Below are positions 62,923 to 64,000 of a stretch of DNA of 64,000 bases, piece by piece; the stretch's first letter is position 1, and each line of letters begins with the position of its first letter. The notes beneath the pieces were generated by a model that ran no database searches, was not told the origin of the DNA, and saw nothing but the letters and a program-made list of their open reading frames with translations. This stretch comes from JADGRF01 sp035274465 (lineage in GTDB: Bacteria; Myxococcota_A; Polyangia; Polyangiales; JAFGIB01). The DNA is taken from positions 1 through 64,000 of the forward strand of contig DATEOF010000229.1 in assembly GCA_035274465.1 (NCBI GenBank). Reading direction: 5' to 3'. The position numbers were made by a program, and so were the translations under genes.

Positions 62923-64000
62923 TCACTCCTCCGGCACATCCAAACCCAACTCCGCAACCTTGCGATAAACGGTGCGTCTGTCGAGGCCGAGGATCTGCGC
63001 GGCGAGCGTTTTGTTGCCGGCCGTCTTCTTGAGCACACGCTTGAGGTGGGCTCGTTCGAGCTCGCGCAGCGTCATGCTCTCCAGCGCGGGGTCGTCCGGT
63101 GACGCGCCATGCTCGCTGACGGTCTGTTCGAAGTCCTGCAAAAGCAGCGTATCGTGGTCGGAGAGCGCCACGGCACGCTCGACCGCGTTCGAGAGCTGGC
63201 GCGCGTTACCCGGCCAGGGTTGCGCGAGCAGCCAACGCAAGGCGCTCTCGGCGATGGCGAGCGGCGCGCGGCCCATACGCTCGCTGGCGCGATGCAAGAA
63301 CAGCTCGACCAGCGCCTCGATGTCGGCCTGGCGCTCGCGCAGTGGCGGGATCTCGATGCGCAGGACGTTGATGCGGTGGTAGAGATCGGCGCGGAAGCGG
63401 CGCTCCTTGAGCGCGTGCTCGAGCGACATGTTGGTCGCCGCGATGATGCGCGCCGCGAAGCTCTGTTCCTTGCCGCCACCGATCGGACGCACGCGCCCGG
63501 TCTCCAGCGCTTGCAGCAGCTTGGGTTGCACGTCCAAACCGAGCTCGCCGATCTCGTCCAGGAACAGCGTGCCGCCGTGCGCTTGCTCGAACAGGCCCGC
63601 GCGACTCTCCTTGGCGTCGGTGTACGCGCCGCGGCGCACGCCGAACAGCTCGGCCTCTACCAGCGGCGAGGGCAGCGCGGCGCAGTTGAGCTCCAGGAAG
63701 CGCGCCTTGCTGCGCGGACCGCGCCCGTGGATCAAGCGCGCCAGCGCGGTCTTGCCCACGCCGCTCTCACCGGTGATCAGCACCGGCGCTTCGAGCGACG
63801 CCGCGCGCGTGGCGATCGCCAGCACCTGCTGCATCGACTCGCTGCGCGCCACGAGCTCGCCGCTGCTGTTGTTGGCCAACATGCCGCGCAGGCGCACGAT
63901 CTGCCGGCGCATCTGGCGCTCCCGTAGCGCGCGCTCGATCGCCTGCACCAGCGCCGCGAACGGAAACGGCTTGGCGATGAAGTCGCACGCGCCCGCGCGC
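62923..64000 (-). CDS. NtrC-family sigma-54-type response regulator (N-terminus beyond window)
   Basis: The gene enters from the right edge. The window holds the end of a receiver domain (CDFIAKPFPFAALVQAI), a linker, the AAA+ sigma-54-interaction domain with Walker A GESGVGKT, a loop reading GAYTDA in place of the canonical GAFTGA, Walker B GGTLFLDEIGE and the arginine finger region, and a Fis-type helix-turn-helix at the C-terminus (NKTLAAQILGLDRRTVYRK). It should activate sigma-54 promoters after phosphorylation, but the GAYTDA loop is an uncommon variant and could weaken the sigma-54 contact. It is probably transcribed together with the DUF695/RraB-like gene, which starts 7 bp after its stop. 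Confidence 0.92.
   Translation of the reverse strand, partial: RAGACDFIAKPFPFAALVQAIERALRERQMRRQIVRLRGMLANNSSGELVARSESMQQVLAIATRAASLEAPVLITGESGVGKTALARLIHGRGPRSKARFLELNCAALPSPLVEAELFGVRRGAYTDAKESRAGLFEQAHGGTLFLDEIGELGLDVQPKLLQALETGRVRPIGGGKEQSFAARIIAATNMSLEHALKERRFRADLYHRINVLRIEIPPLRERQADIEALVELFLHRASERMGRAPLAIAESALRWLLAQPWPGNARQLSNAVERAVALSDHDTLLLQDFEQTVSEHGASPDDPALESMTLRELERAHLKRVLKKTAGNKTLAAQILGLDRRTVYRKVAELGLDVPEE

Noticed and set aside
1..64000. tRNA, rRNA, CRISPR arrays, transposases or prophage genes
   Set aside because: None could be recognised by eye on either strand.

Overview
The window is GC-rich (roughly two thirds G+C by eye), densely coding, and reads as chromosome from a Myxococcota bacterium, probably class Polyangia (Sorangium-like). 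The reasons are three giant Ser/Thr protein kinases with C-terminal ATPase/TPR regions, many lipoproteins with Gly/Ala- or Pro/Thr-rich linkers, two proteins with MYXO-CTERM-like tails (Gly-Cys, membrane helix, Arg-rich end), a DUF2330 protein, a polysaccharide-monooxygenase-like protein of a type known from Sorangium, a MxcI-like protein and complex sensor kinases. I see no rRNA, tRNA, CRISPR array, phage or transposase gene. It looks like ordinary but accessory-rich chromosome.

Layout. 1-2.2 kb: start of a lipoprotein and a PAS/histidine kinase/receiver hybrid. 2.3-5.6 kb: amidohydrolase-TetR operon divergent from an MFS exporter. 6-11 kb: small Cys-rich lipoprotein, then an RND adaptor and pump. 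11-14.8 kb: giant kinase 1. 15-18.7 kb: DUF2330 protein, LPMO-like protein and a lipoprotein esterase. 18.7-23 kb: structured repeat A, pnuC-nadR (NAD salvage), a membrane glycosyltransferase-like protein and an Mrp-type P-loop protein. 23-27.6 kb: second hybrid kinase, TPR/PEGA/outer-membrane-like protein and an SDR. 27.6-31 kb: AraC/GyrI-type regulator, transglutaminase-like protein and PhoX-type protein. 31-37 kb: lipoprotein with two complete alpha-carbonic anhydrase domains, DUF488 protein, GH92 lipoprotein and YWTD-like propeller lipoprotein. 37-41.2 kb: small membrane/secreted proteins, a PP2C phosphatase and gene remnants, the least conserved stretch. 41.2-46 kb: membrane protein and PilZ protein, rarA, a Fam20/HipA-like lipoprotein kinase whose 5' end is entangled with structured repeat B, and a ccmC-ccmD-like-small ORF operon. 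46-56 kb: Rsm22-like methyltransferase, ArsA-like ATPase, and giant kinases 2 and 3 in tandem with overlapping stop and start. 56.5-64 kb: lipoproteins including a PHM-like copper monooxygenase with all six copper ligands, a CxxCH lipoprotein, a MxcI-like protein behind a Fur box, a beta-rich lipoprotein, a DUF695/RraB-like protein and a partial NtrC-family regulator.

The signal least explained by genes is a pair of about 160-nt elements (18736-18894 and 44657-44818). Their cores are nearly identical. Each is enclosed by a 29-30 bp stem whose sequence differs completely between the two copies, and there is a 10-bp inner stem with a compensatory base-pair change. Every non-Watson-Crick pair in both copies is G-U on the plus strand, which points to a structured single-stranded nucleic acid. 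In copy B one arm is coding sequence of the adjacent lipoprotein kinase and the other is its inverted duplicate.
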